Assembly: GCF_021531995.1 (NCBI RefSeq)
Contig: NZ_JAFBIZ010000025.1
Coordinates: 1 to 32,536 of the forward strand
Direction of reading: 5' to 3'
Length of the DNA stretch: 32,536 nt
Source of the DNA: Faecalicatena contorta
GTDB taxonomy: Bacteria > Bacillota > Clostridia > Lachnospirales > Lachnospiraceae
The translations under genes and the position numbers were made by a program. The notes under the pieces were generated by a model, which was given only the letters and a program-made list of their open reading frames with translations, made no database searches and had not been told where the DNA came from. Shown here one piece after another: positions 7,767 through 15,411 of this stretch. The stretch's first letter is position 1, and each line of letters starts with the position of its first letter.

Positions 7767-8738
7767 ATGAATTATAACGCACAGAACGCAAAAATTGCAT
7801 CTATTACGGAAAAAACATTAATTGTCGGAATCGATTGTTGGAAGTGAAACTCATTATGCAAGAGCTTTTGACTGGTGCAATTTCGAGTACTCAAAAAAGC
7901 CATTTGCTTTCAATAACGATGAAGCTGGGTTTGCTGCATTCAAAGTATGGATGGAAGATATCGCAGAGAAACATGGGAAAGAGGCGGTGATTCAAGGAAT
8001 GGAACCCACCGGTCATTACTGGCTGAACCTTGGAACGTACCTGCAGGAACAGGGGATGAAGCCGGTATATGTGAATCCACATCACGTAAAGAAATCTAAA
8101 GAGCTGAATGATAATAACCCGAACAAGAATGACCGTAAGGATCCAAAAACGATTGCGGCTCTGGTGAATGAAGGAAGATTTTCGTATCCATATATCCCTA
8201 CAGGGATTTATGCATAGATCCGAAATCTGCTGAATGATTACGAAGTATATAAAAACAGAATGGATGATCTGATGCAGGAGATAGAAGCGAAACTTGCAGA
8301 GATTCCTTATATTGATAAACTGATAGAGATAAAGGGGATCGGTTTAAAAACTATAAGCTGTTTTATCGCAAAGGTGGGTGATATTCGATGTTTTGATAAC
8401 CCAAAGCAGCTGCAGAAGCTGGCGGGATATGCCATTGTTGCAGATAGTTCCGGTAAACATAACGGGGAAAGCCGCATCAGTCACAGGGGAAGAAATCACC
8501 TGGATATGCGTTGTATGAAGCTGCGATATCTGTGATAGGAAAGAATAAAGAGTTTAGAGAAATCCATGACTATTACAGGACGAGGAAGCAAAATCCTTTG
8601 AAGAAGATGCAGTCGGTCATAGCGATTGCGTGTAAGCTAATCAGGATTTTCTACACGATACTGACAAAAGGCGTAGATTATGATGTTCAGAAGATGTTGA
8701 GTGATATCGTAAGGCTGGAAACTGTAATGGCAGCATAA
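7767..8738 (+). pseudogene. IS110-family (DEDD) transposase, frameshifted and internally deleted
   Basis: The gene starts MNYNAQNAKIASITEKTLIV after a ribosome binding site. One extra T near 7833 breaks the frame in the IVGID motif that holds the first catalytic Asp. The next frame continues with SETHYARAFDW through GMEPTGHYWLNL and NDRKDPKTIAALV, then stops at TAG 8215-8217. About 100 residues of the usual middle appear to be missing before NDYEVYKNRMDDL. The Tnp20-like C-terminal domain (IKGIGLKTISCFIA, then QLQKLAGYAIV with the SSGKHNG serine motif) follows. Another shift near 8500 moves the final part (YEAAISVIGKNKEF to ETVMAA) into a third frame. The transposase cannot be made intact, so the element is dead unless helped in trans. 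Confidence 0.9.
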
Positions 8739-9190
8739 AAATATCAGAAAACAGTCAGTATATCGTGGTTAGTTTGAGCATTTGAGTAAAGAATGCTTGA
8801 ATGCTGAGACCAGCCACGGTAGCTGGAAGTATAAAAAACGGAATGCAACAGGAAAACATCCACGGAAAAGTGCTGTTGCTGGAAGGAAGAAAGTCAGTAA
8901 TAAAACATACAAAGAATGAGCCAGTAGTCGGCAGGAATATTTTCCAGAGGGCATGACCCTGTAAGGGAGCTAAGCTGACACCCTGGTTATGGACAGGCAG
9001 GACGAGAGCAGTTAGGGCTCAGCTTATGTGGGCTGATGATCTTGGTAGACACGGGAGGTTCGCTGCCGTAGATGGAGGGGTATACATCGAGGCCATTTAG
9101 AATGAATAGTGATGACGTTTTATTTGGTGTACCCATTATTACTATATATCTGCCCTGTATGAGGTAAAGATCACTCCATAACCTTAGTTC
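8739..9190 (+). other. Structured 3' non-coding region of the IS110-like element
   Basis: About 450 bases with no credible gene but more GC and inverted repeats than neighbouring non-coding DNA. AAGCTGA (8972-8978) pairs with TCAGCTT (9019-9025), and AGGG and CCCT pairs lie near 8948. GGGAGGTTCGCTGCCG-like stems follow near 9050. Downstream structured RNA is known for some IS110/IS1111-group elements, where it encodes the target-choosing RNA. That this is such a remnant is inference. Confidence 0.4.
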
Positions 9191-9515
9191 CATTTATTGA
9201 CAGGTATCAAAAAGTATTGAATTTATTGAAAAAAGCACTTGATTATATGGAGAGGGAGAGAATCATGCTTTTTTAGGACAATCCAGTTTCTTTAATGCAT
9301 CAGCAATGGGTTCTTCAGATGCAATACAGTCAGTGTTACATCTTTATTATTTACACTCCTGCAAATGGCTGATATAATCTGTGTATATAGGCATCCTCCT
9401 TGTGTGTGGATTAATGAGTTTGGTGATTTCATTATAGAACACATTGGTGGATGCTTATAGTTTATTTAAAACTTTTCACTCTCACGTATAGATGAAATAG
9501 AAAGGGAAAGTAAAG
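9191..9515 (+). other. Intergenic region upstream of cas3
   Basis: It holds the promoter given separately at 9350-9378. A short minus-strand open stretch (about 9345 to the stop at 9263) reads SEEPIADALKKLDCPKKA at its end; it has no start codon or ribosome binding site and may be the tail of a lost gene. Nothing else is seen. Confidence 0.5.
9350..9378 (+). promoter_or_regulatory. Predicted cas3 promoter (P1)
   Basis: TTTACA (9350-9355) and a perfect TATAAT (9373-9378) are separated by 17 bases. Transcription would begin near 9385, about 130 bases before the cas3 ATG. Bases 9340-9353, overlapping the -35 box, partly match the guide of the CreR-like RNA between cas3 and cas5c. Confidence 0.7.
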
Positions 9516-11774
9516 ATGAATGACAACAATACACAATATTATGCGAAATCAAAGCGAGAAGATGGGACCCAGGAGTTGCTTCGAGATCATTTGGAAAAAG
9601 TCAGTGAGATGGCTGGAGTGTTTGGAGAGCAGATTGGAAGTAGAAAAACAGCCGAATTATGTGGAAAATTGCATGATTTTGGGAAATACAGTAAAAGCTT
9701 TAAAGGTGTTTTGGAGAGAAAATATACTCACATTGATCATGCACTTTGTGGAGCTGCATTTTTGTATTGTCTGTTAGGAAACAGAAAAGCTTCGTTTTGT
9801 TACCGGGCAGCGATAGAAGCAATAAATGGACATCATGACGGCATTATTGGATATGATGATCTGGAAATATATTTGATAAATAGTCTTCAATTGGGTGATC
9901 CTGTGGAGTGCAATAATCAAAAGACTGCGGCATTAGCAGGCCAGAAACAATATCAGGAAGCGACAAAGGCCTTTCTTAAAGATTTTCCTCAATTTAAATC
10001 AGAAGCTCAGGCAATAGAAAACGTGCAGAAGCTGGATGTAATCGATGAATCTATAGATGCGATGTTATATACACGCATGTTGTTTTCCTGCCTGGTAGAT
10101 GCAGATTATACCATTTCATCAGAAAAGGAGTTGCAAAAACCACTGGAATTTAAAGCGAAACAATGTTTGAAGGCATTGGATAAATATAGAGAAGAATTGA
10201 AAAAGAATGTAAAAGGTTCTTCGGTCGTGAATGACCTTCGTGACTTATTGTTTGAAGGGTGTGGGAAGACTGCAAGATTAAAAGAAGGTTTATTTACTCT
10301 TACAGCACCTACAGGAACGGGAAAGACACTGGCATTATTGAATTTTGCATTGCAGCATGCAGACGAATTTGAGAAAAAGCGTATTATACTTGTACTGCCG
10401 TTTCTTGCATTGACGGAACAAAGCTACGAAGTGTATTCGAAAATAATTCCGGAGATTTTACAGGATCACAGCCAAAGTGAGCTTGATGACAGGCAGCGGG
10501 AGTTTGCGGAACGCTGGGAGTCACCATTCATTATAACTACTTCGGTTAAATTTTTTCAGGCGTTGTTTGCGCAAAAGCCAACAGACTGCAGGAAACTACA
10601 TAATATTGCAAACAGTATCATTTTGTTTGATGAGGCACAAACTTTACCGGCAAATCTTTTGGCTGCAACTTTAAATGCTGTAAATGTATTATGTACCCGA
10701 TATCACTGTACGATGGTTTTTTCTACTGCTACGCAGCCGGAATTTAAAGATATACAGGGAGTATCCTGGAAACCTATTGAGATTGTGCCAGAATATCCGA
10801 TGATGTATAAAAAATTAGCAAGAACACAAGTGGAATGGAGAATAAAAAAACAGATTCCATTGGAAGAAATAGCACGGAAAATGGAAGAGGAAGAAAATGT
10901 TTGTGCAATTGTAAATCTTCGCAGACACGCAGTTAAATTGTTTGAAGTTTTAAAAAGTGACGATTGCAATCGGGAAGAAATATTTTTCTTAACAACGGAT
11001 CTGTGTCCGAAACATAGAAGTGAAGTGATAAGAAATATAAAGGAAAGACAAAAGGCAGGATTGCCATGTAAAGTAATATCGACACAGTGTATTGAAGCTG
11101 GTGTGGATCTGGACTTTCGTGTTTTGTACAGAGCGCTGGCACCGCTGGAAGCAATTATTCAGGCAGCAGGAAGATGCAATCGAAGTGGAAGGTTTGAAAT
11201 GGGAAAAGTGGTGGTTTTTGAACCGGAAGTGGAAGGCAATTTGTATCCTCCGGATAAATGGTATCAGAATGCGGCAGTTGTTGTAAAAGAAATTTTATCC
11301 AGAGAAAATATCGATATCAACGATCCGAAATGTATATCCAATTATTATGAGATACTTTTTCGGGAATATGCAAAAGATAAAGAGGCATTGGCAAAAGCGA
11401 TTGAAGATAGAGATTATAAAGAAACTGCCAGGGAATACAAACTGATCGACAACCAGGGCAAAAAAGTGATTGTTCCTTTTCGTGAAAAAATGCAGTTGTA
11501 TGAAGAGGTGAGAAAAGAGCTATTAAGTGGTAATTTTACGCCGGAACTAGTAAAAAGATCAGCAGAAATTACCGTTAATACTTTTGAAAAGGATATAGAG
11601 AAGTATTGTGAACAGGCGTATTATTTTGACCGAAAGAGGAAACAGAAGATGGAGTCAGGGTATTATGTTCTGCGCACACAGTATGAGTATATGTACCGGG
11701 AAGATATGGGACTGCAGTTTGAAGAGGAGGGAGAAAACAAAAAGTGTGAAGATAATGGTTTGATTTTGGGTTGA
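9516..11774 (+). CDS. cas3: Cas3 nuclease-helicase, type I-C
   Basis: A 752-residue Cas3 with an N-terminal HD nuclease and a C-terminal superfamily 2 helicase. HD residues are visible as H25, H53-D54 (KLHDFGK), H75 and H106-H107-D108 (GHHDG). The helicase has Walker A APTGTGKT (264-271), motif II DEAQ (372-375), motif III STATQ (403-407) and motif VI QAAGRCNRSGR (549-559). Cas3 is recruited to target DNA once Cascade has formed an R-loop, and then unwinds and degrades the DNA. Motif II is DEAQ rather than the more common DExH; I would not call this inactivating. AAAGGGAAAG lies before ATG 9516. The gene is separated from cas5c by 184 bases that carry a second promoter, so Cas3 and Cascade levels can be set separately. 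Confidence 0.97.
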   Translation: MNDNNTQYYAKSKREDGTQELLRDHLEKVSEMAGVFGEQIGSRKTAELCGKLHDFGKYSKSFKGVLERKYTHIDHALCGAAFLYCLLGNRKASFCYRAAIEAINGHHDGIIGYDDLEIYLINSLQLGDPVECNNQKTAALAGQKQYQEATKAFLKDFPQFKSEAQAIENVQKLDVIDESIDAMLYTRMLFSCLVDADYTISSEKELQKPLEFKAKQCLKALDKYREELKKNVKGSSVVNDLRDLLFEGCGKTARLKEGLFTLTAPTGTGKTLALLNFALQHADEFEKKRIILVLPFLALTEQSYEVYSKIIPEILQDHSQSELDDRQREFAERWESPFIITTSVKFFQALFAQKPTDCRKLHNIANSIILFDEAQTLPANLLAATLNAVNVLCTRYHCTMVFSTATQPEFKDIQGVSWKPIEIVPEYPMMYKKLARTQVEWRIKKQIPLEEIARKMEEEENVCAIVNLRRHAVKLFEVLKSDDCNREEIFFLTTDLCPKHRSEVIRNIKERQKAGLPCKVISTQCIEAGVDLDFRVLYRALAPLEAIIQAAGRCNRSGRFEMGKVVVFEPEVEGNLYPPDKWYQNAAVVVKEILSRENIDINDPKCISNYYEILFREYAKDKEALAKAIEDRDYKETAREYKLIDNQGKKVIVPFREKMQLYEEVRKELLSGNFTPELVKRSAEITVNTFEKDIEKYCEQAYYFDRKRKQKMESGYYVLRTQYEYMYREDMGLQFEEEGENKKCEDNGLILG

Positions 11775-11799
11775 CAAAGAATGGTTTAAAATATATAAT
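11771..11799 (+). promoter_or_regulatory. Perfect-consensus promoter (P2) for the Cascade/adaptation genes
   Basis: TTGACA (11771-11776) overlaps the cas3 stop codon, and TATAAT (11794-11799) follows after exactly 17 bases. The predicted start is near 11806, two bases before the stem of the CreR-like RNA. All genes from cas5c to cas2 lie downstream without another clear promoter. The -10 box and its downstream flank form the predicted target of the CreR-like guide. Confidence 0.85.
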
Positions 11800-11807
11800 T
11801 AACATGA

Positions 11808-11913
11808 CAGCAAAAAATGCTTGTTATTATGGATACTTGTTTTTATGCTTGCATTTATGATTTGCTGAGAATTGAAATATGTTCATTATTTATGTGTGCG
11901 TATGGGGCTGTTT
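11808..11913 (+). ncRNA. creR-like: CreR-like guide RNA: degenerate repeat plus promoter-matching guide
   Basis: The predicted transcript folds CAGCAAA (11808-11814) onto TTTGCTG (11861-11867), with AAATGC (11815-11820) pairing GCATTT (11851-11856) inside it. Exactly 11 bases follow the stem, AGAATTGAAAT (11868-11878). They match 10 of 11 bases of the crRNA handle predicted for this array, TGAATTGAAAT, which Cas5c would release at the foot of the repeat stem. The guide begins at 11879: ATGTTCATTATTTATG. Read from 11805 leftward on the minus strand, P2 gives ATGTTAATTATATATT. Positions 1-5, 7-11 and 13-15 match, and 6 and 12 do not. The flanking PAM-side triplet is GTC (type I-C usually prefers TTC). 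CreR RNAs in other type I systems repress cas promoters through such partial matches. The 3' end is set arbitrarily at a 35-base guide. Unlike true repeats, the stem has a 30-base loop. Confidence 0.7.
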
Positions 11914-11927
11914 TATCAGCCCCATAC
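11900..11927 (+). other. Strong hairpin in the cas5c leader
   Basis: GTATGGGGCTG (11900-11910) pairs perfectly with CAGCCCCATAC (11917-11927) across a TTTTAT loop. No T run follows, so it is not a standard terminator. It sits where the guide part of the CreR-like RNA would end, 11-20 bases before the cas5c ribosome binding site, and could protect or define the RNA 3' end or limit readthrough into cas5c. Confidence 0.7.
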
Positions 11928-11958
11928 TGTCAAATAAGAGGAGAAGGGAGTGACAGGA

Positions 11959-12603
11959 ATGGAGTTATCAATAGAGGTCTGGGGGGATTTTGCTTGCTTT
12001 AACCCGCCCTATGCAAAAGTGGAAAGACTTACATATCCCTTTCCCACGCCATCAGCGTGCCGTGGGATTTTATCAGCTATTTACAGTAAGCCTGTGGAAT
12101 TTTACTGGCAGGTCAATCGGATAGAGATTTTGAATCCGATTCAATATATAAGTTTTAAACGGAATGAGGTGAAAACCAGAGTTAGCAATAAAGTAATATA
12201 TAGCGACGAGGAAAGGACGCAGAGACAGACCGTTGCATTGAAAGATGTAAGATACCGAATCACAGCATCTATTTGTCCGAGACCGGCGTTTAAAGGAAGA
12301 GAACAGCAGCTTTATGATCAGGCTTACAGAAGGATAAGAAATGGAAAATGTTACTATCAGCCGTCGTTCGGCCTGAGAGAATTCGTGGCTTATTTCGAGG
12401 AAAGCGACGGAAGCAGAGCGGCCGCTGACATCAATATGGATGGGGGATTAATGGTTTATGATATTTTTGATCTTCATGATTATGAGGTGAGAAAAAAAGT
12501 GAAACCGCAGCTGTCATTGTATCATGCTGTTGTGGAACATGGAGTTATAAAAGTTCCGGCTTATGACAGCCCAGAAGTGATGAAGGGGGGAAGAAAATGC
12601 TGA
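11959..12603 (+). CDS. cas5c: Cas5c (Cas5d), crRNA-processing endonuclease of type I-C
   Basis: A 214-residue Cas5 with the usual opening MELSIEVWGDFACF and the conserved PFPTPSACRGILSAIY segment; Y42 lies where the catalytic tyrosine of Bacillus Cas5d is expected. Type I-C lacks Cas6, so Cas5c cuts the precursor RNA at the foot of the repeat hairpin and stays on the 5' handle within Cascade. The second active-site segment reads KCYYQPSFGLREF, where relatives often have a histidine before Q/RP; a tyrosine there may be a family variant. ATG 11959 is preferred (GGGAG 8 bases upstream) over an in-frame GTG at 11950. The 3' end overlaps cas8c by 7 bases, so translation is coupled. Confidence 0.95.
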   Translation: MELSIEVWGDFACFNPPYAKVERLTYPFPTPSACRGILSAIYSKPVEFYWQVNRIEILNPIQYISFKRNEVKTRVSNKVIYSDEERTQRQTVALKDVRYRITASICPRPAFKGREQQLYDQAYRRIRNGKCYYQPSFGLREFVAYFEESDGSRAAADINMDGGLMVYDIFDLHDYEVRKKVKPQLSLYHAVVEHGVIKVPAYDSPEVMKGGRKC

Positions 12604-14402
12604 AGGCATTTTATGATTATGCAATACGAAATGATCTGGTTTTGCCGCCTGGATATTGTAACAAAACAATACAAGCATATGTTTCATTAAGCAGGGAAGG
12701 ACAATTCCTTGGAATTATATTAGGCGATGATACGCCTGTTTTATGCCCGGATATTGGAAGTCTGGCGAATGGAAAGGAAAAGTGCAATCCTATTGTAGAA
12801 AAAAGATCCGTGATTTTTAAAGATGCTTCAGATTTAGAAGATAAGGCAAAGATAAAAAGAGATTTTTATTATCAGGTTTTAAAAGATGGGAGCGATGTTG
12901 TTCCGGAATTTGAAGTATGTGTGAAAGTGGCACAAGACGAGAAAACGCTTCTGGAAATTTCGGAAGCATTGAATGAAAACAAAATTAAGGGATCAGAACG
13001 TATTTCTTTTATCGTTGATGGGAAGAAAATTGTAAAGGCAGAGGGCTTGAGGGACTGGTGGAATATTTATCGGAAGAAATTTATTAATGCAGAAAAAAAA
13101 GAAAAAACTTTATGTCTGATTACCGGAGAAGAAACGGTTCCTATGGAAACGGTTCCTCCGATTACCGGACTTGCAGTAGTTGGGGGACATGCCCGTGGAG
13201 ATGCCCTGATCTGCTTCGATAAAAGTGCTTTTTGTTCCTATGACAAGAAGAAAAGTGCGAATGCACCAGTATCAGAAACTGCTTTTTTCGCGGTTAAAGC
13301 TGCGTTGGATCATTTGTTGAAAAAGGCTCCTGTATTGGCAAATATGAAGTTTGTACATTGGTATGAACAGGATGTTGCAGCAGAAAATGATCCTGTTCTG
13401 AGTGCAAATTTTCTTGGAATAAATATGTTGGTGGATGATGAGGAAGATGAGGAAGTATCAGAGGAAGATAAAAAAAGAAAAGCCAGAAGCGCTGAAAATC
13501 AAGCTTCCAAATTGATTAAAAGTGTAAAAACAGGAGAAAAAATCGCACATTTACCCAGCCAATATTCCATAGTTTTGTTATCTGGTGTTAATGGGCGTGT
13601 TATGGTTCGTCAGTATGAACATGGTTCCTACGAAGAACTTCAAAGCAATATTGACCTTTGGAATAAACAATTGGAACTGAAAGCTTTGAATGGAATACAA
13701 AACGAAAAAAGTAAAAAACTCAGTGCAAGACTATTATGCTTACTGAAAAAACATAATTCTGACAGCAATATTTGGGATAGAGTGAATAAAGAATTACCTG
13801 AAATTACACAGGCGGTTATTCGTGCAATTATACATGGTACTTCGCTGCCGGATGCAGTCGCGCTTCGTTCGTTGGCGTATATTCGTTCGCAAATGCTGGA
13901 AAATGATGAGAATCAGACCAGTATGAAAATACCAGATGCGACAGCATGTCAGTGGCTGAAGGTCTGGCTTATGAGAAAAGGAAAGGAGAATGAAATCATG
14001 TCAGAATATGATCCTAAACACAACAGTTCTGCCTATCATTGCGGTGCTGCTATGGCGGTGCATGCAGCAATACAGAATGTGGCAATGAAAAATGTCAATG
14101 CTACAATCGTCCAGCGATATTATTCAAGTGCAAGTCAGATGCCTGCGCTGGTACTAGGGCAGATATCCAGATTATCAGCCTATCATCTGGAAAAAATAGA
14201 AAATGAATGGCTGAGAAAACAGTATGAAGAGACTTTGGACGGAGTGTACTGTGCAATTGGAAATGAAATTCCAGCAACTCTGACATTGGAACAACAGGCT
14301 TATTTTGCCTTGGGATACAGACAGATGTGTACGAAATTACAGAAAGATAAAAATGAGAGAATAGAAAAGATTAAAAATAATGTAAAAGATCAAAACATCT
14401 AA
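12597..14402 (+). CDS. cas8c: Cas8c (Csd1), large subunit of type I-C Cascade
   Basis: A 601-residue Csd1-family protein. The typical core lies near residues 170-250: LCLITGEETVP, PPITGLAVVGGHARGDALICF, then SYDKKKSANAPVSE and a FVHWYEQD segment. In type I-C Cascade this subunit recognises the PAM and recruits Cas3. A very acidic, probably disordered stretch (DDEEDEEVSEEDKK, about residue 279 on) lies between the two halves. The ATG overlaps the end of cas5c by 7 bases, with GGGGGG-rich sequence as ribosome binding site. The last 134 codons can also be translated separately as Cas11c. Cas7c follows after 13 bases, consistent with one operon. Confidence 0.95.
   Translation: MLKAFYDYAIRNDLVLPPGYCNKTIQAYVSLSREGQFLGIILGDDTPVLCPDIGSLANGKEKCNPIVEKRSVIFKDASDLEDKAKIKRDFYYQVLKDGSDVVPEFEVCVKVAQDEKTLLEISEALNENKIKGSERISFIVDGKKIVKAEGLRDWWNIYRKKFINAEKKEKTLCLITGEETVPMETVPPITGLAVVGGHARGDALICFDKSAFCSYDKKKSANAPVSETAFFAVKAALDHLLKKAPVLANMKFVHWYEQDVAAENDPVLSANFLGINMLVDDEEDEEVSEEDKKRKARSAENQASKLIKSVKTGEKIAHLPSQYSIVLLSGVNGRVMVRQYEHGSYEELQSNIDLWNKQLELKALNGIQNEKSKKLSARLLCLLKKHNSDSNIWDRVNKELPEITQAVIRAIIHGTSLPDAVALRSLAYIRSQMLENDENQTSMKIPDATACQWLKVWLMRKGKENEIMSEYDPKHNSSAYHCGAAMAVHAAIQNVAMKNVNATIVQRYYSSASQMPALVLGQISRLSAYHLEKIENEWLRKQYEETLDGVYCAIGNEIPATLTLEQQAYFALGYRQMCTKLQKDKNERIEKIKNNVKDQNI
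13998..14402 (+). CDS. cas11c: Cas11c small subunit, translated from inside cas8c
   Basis: An in-frame ATG at 13998 (residue 468 of Cas8c) is preceded by AAAGGAG, 9 bases away, an excellent ribosome binding site inside a coding region. The product would be 134 residues, starting MSEYDPKHNSSAYHCGAAMA, all helical, and sharing the Cas8c stop. Type I-C systems are known to make Cas11c from an internal start in the 3' part of cas8c; several copies line the crRNA-DNA hybrid and stabilise the R-loop. The position and length fit that precedent. Separate translation is inferred, not shown. Confidence 0.75.
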   Translation: MSEYDPKHNSSAYHCGAAMAVHAAIQNVAMKNVNATIVQRYYSSASQMPALVLGQISRLSAYHLEKIENEWLRKQYEETLDGVYCAIGNEIPATLTLEQQAYFALGYRQMCTKLQKDKNERIEKIKNNVKDQNI

Positions 14403-14415
14403 GGGGGAATTTATT

Positions 14416-15411
14416 ATGGCAATTAAAAATCGTTATGAATTTATTTATTATGTGGCATGTACAGATGCCAATCCGAATGGAGATCCAGATATGGGAAATA
14501 CTCCAAGAGTAGATCCTCAGACCATGCAGGGATATATTTCAGATGTATCTACGAAAAGACTGATCAGAAATTATATTACCATGTCCCGCGAAGGAGAACC
14601 TGGAATGGAGATCATTGTTCAACAGTCAACAAATATGAACCGTCATATTGCCAGAGCGAAAAGAGAAGCAGGTGTTGAAGATTGTGCAAAAGCGAAAGAA
14701 GCGATTTATGCAGGACGTCAGAAAGCGTGCGAATTGTTTTATGATGTACGGACATTTGGAGCAGTAATGAGTACTGGTCCAAATGCGGGACAGGTGAGAG
14801 GCCCTGTTCAGATCACATTTGGAAAAAGTCTGGATCCGGTTTTGCCATTAGACATTTCCATAACTCGTATGGCAGTAACGGACGGGGAAAAAGATTTGAA
14901 AATGGAAGATTATCAGCGGATGGAAAATGAGAAACCGGAAGATAAACTTCGGACAATGGGACGTAAACAGTTCATTCCATTTGGTTTATATGAAATCAGA
15001 GGATTTATCAGTGCCAATCTGGCGGCGGAAACTGGATTTGACGAGGAAGATTTAAATCTTTTGTTCGAGGCAATCCTGAATATGTATGAACATAACCGTT
15101 CTGCAAGTAAAGGAGAGATGGAAGTAGTTTCACCATTGATTATTTTCAAACATGTGGGGACAGATTCTGATCTGGAGCAGAGAGTCCGTCAGGCAAGATT
15201 GGGATGTGCTCCAGCGCACAAGTTGTTTGATCTGGTAGAAGTGAAGAAAAAAGAGTGTGTAGTGTATCCAAGAAGTTATCATGATTATAATGCGATTATT
15301 CATTTGAATCATGTGCCAAAGGGCGTTGAGGTTGGTTTTAAAGAAGATGCATTTAGCGATATTGTATGGAATCAACTCCCTGAAAACGAGGAATGGTTTA
15401 AAAATGAATGA
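14416..15411 (+). CDS. cas7c: Cas7c (Csd2), backbone subunit of type I-C Cascade
   Basis: A 331-residue Csd2-family protein with the signature N-terminus YEFIYYVACTDANPNGDPDM, the TKRLIRNYI segment, and the TFGAVMSTGPNAGQVRGPVQ region. These are typical of type I-C/I-B Cas7. Copies of Cas7 form the helical backbone along the crRNA, and their thumbs flip out every sixth base pair of the hybrid, which matters for the CreR-like guide upstream. AAGGGGGAA lies before the ATG. The end overlaps cas4 by 8 bases. Confidence 0.96.
   Translation: MAIKNRYEFIYYVACTDANPNGDPDMGNTPRVDPQTMQGYISDVSTKRLIRNYITMSREGEPGMEIIVQQSTNMNRHIARAKREAGVEDCAKAKEAIYAGRQKACELFYDVRTFGAVMSTGPNAGQVRGPVQITFGKSLDPVLPLDISITRMAVTDGEKDLKMEDYQRMENEKPEDKLRTMGRKQFIPFGLYEIRGFISANLAAETGFDEEDLNLLFEAILNMYEHNRSASKGEMEVVSPLIIFKHVGTDSDLEQRVRQARLGCAPAHKLFDLVEVKKKECVVYPRSYHDYNAIIHLNHVPKGVEVGFKEDAFSDIVWNQLPENEEWFKNE

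Larger units (their letters stand above)
7692..9190 (+). mobile_element. Decayed IS110-family insertion sequence (approximate limits)
   Basis: The unit contains a long stem-loop leader (7692-7761), a broken DEDD transposase gene (7767-8738) and a 3' non-coding stretch rich in inverted repeats (8739-about 9190). IS110-type elements lack classical terminal inverted repeats, so I cannot place the ends exactly. The element lies between the S8 remnant and the cas locus. Confidence 0.65.

Noticed and set aside
9203-9225. TTGACA at 9197 as the cas3 promoter
   Set aside because: The hexamer at the right distance (AATTTA) is poor; the pair at 9350-9378 is much closer to consensus and nearer to cas3.
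11817-12002. A 61-codon plus-strand reading frame in the cas3-cas5c interval that could be a CreT-like toxin or leader peptide
   Set aside because: It has no ribosome binding site, runs through the stem, handle and hairpin, and overlaps the start of cas5c. The RNA explanation accounts better for the sequence.
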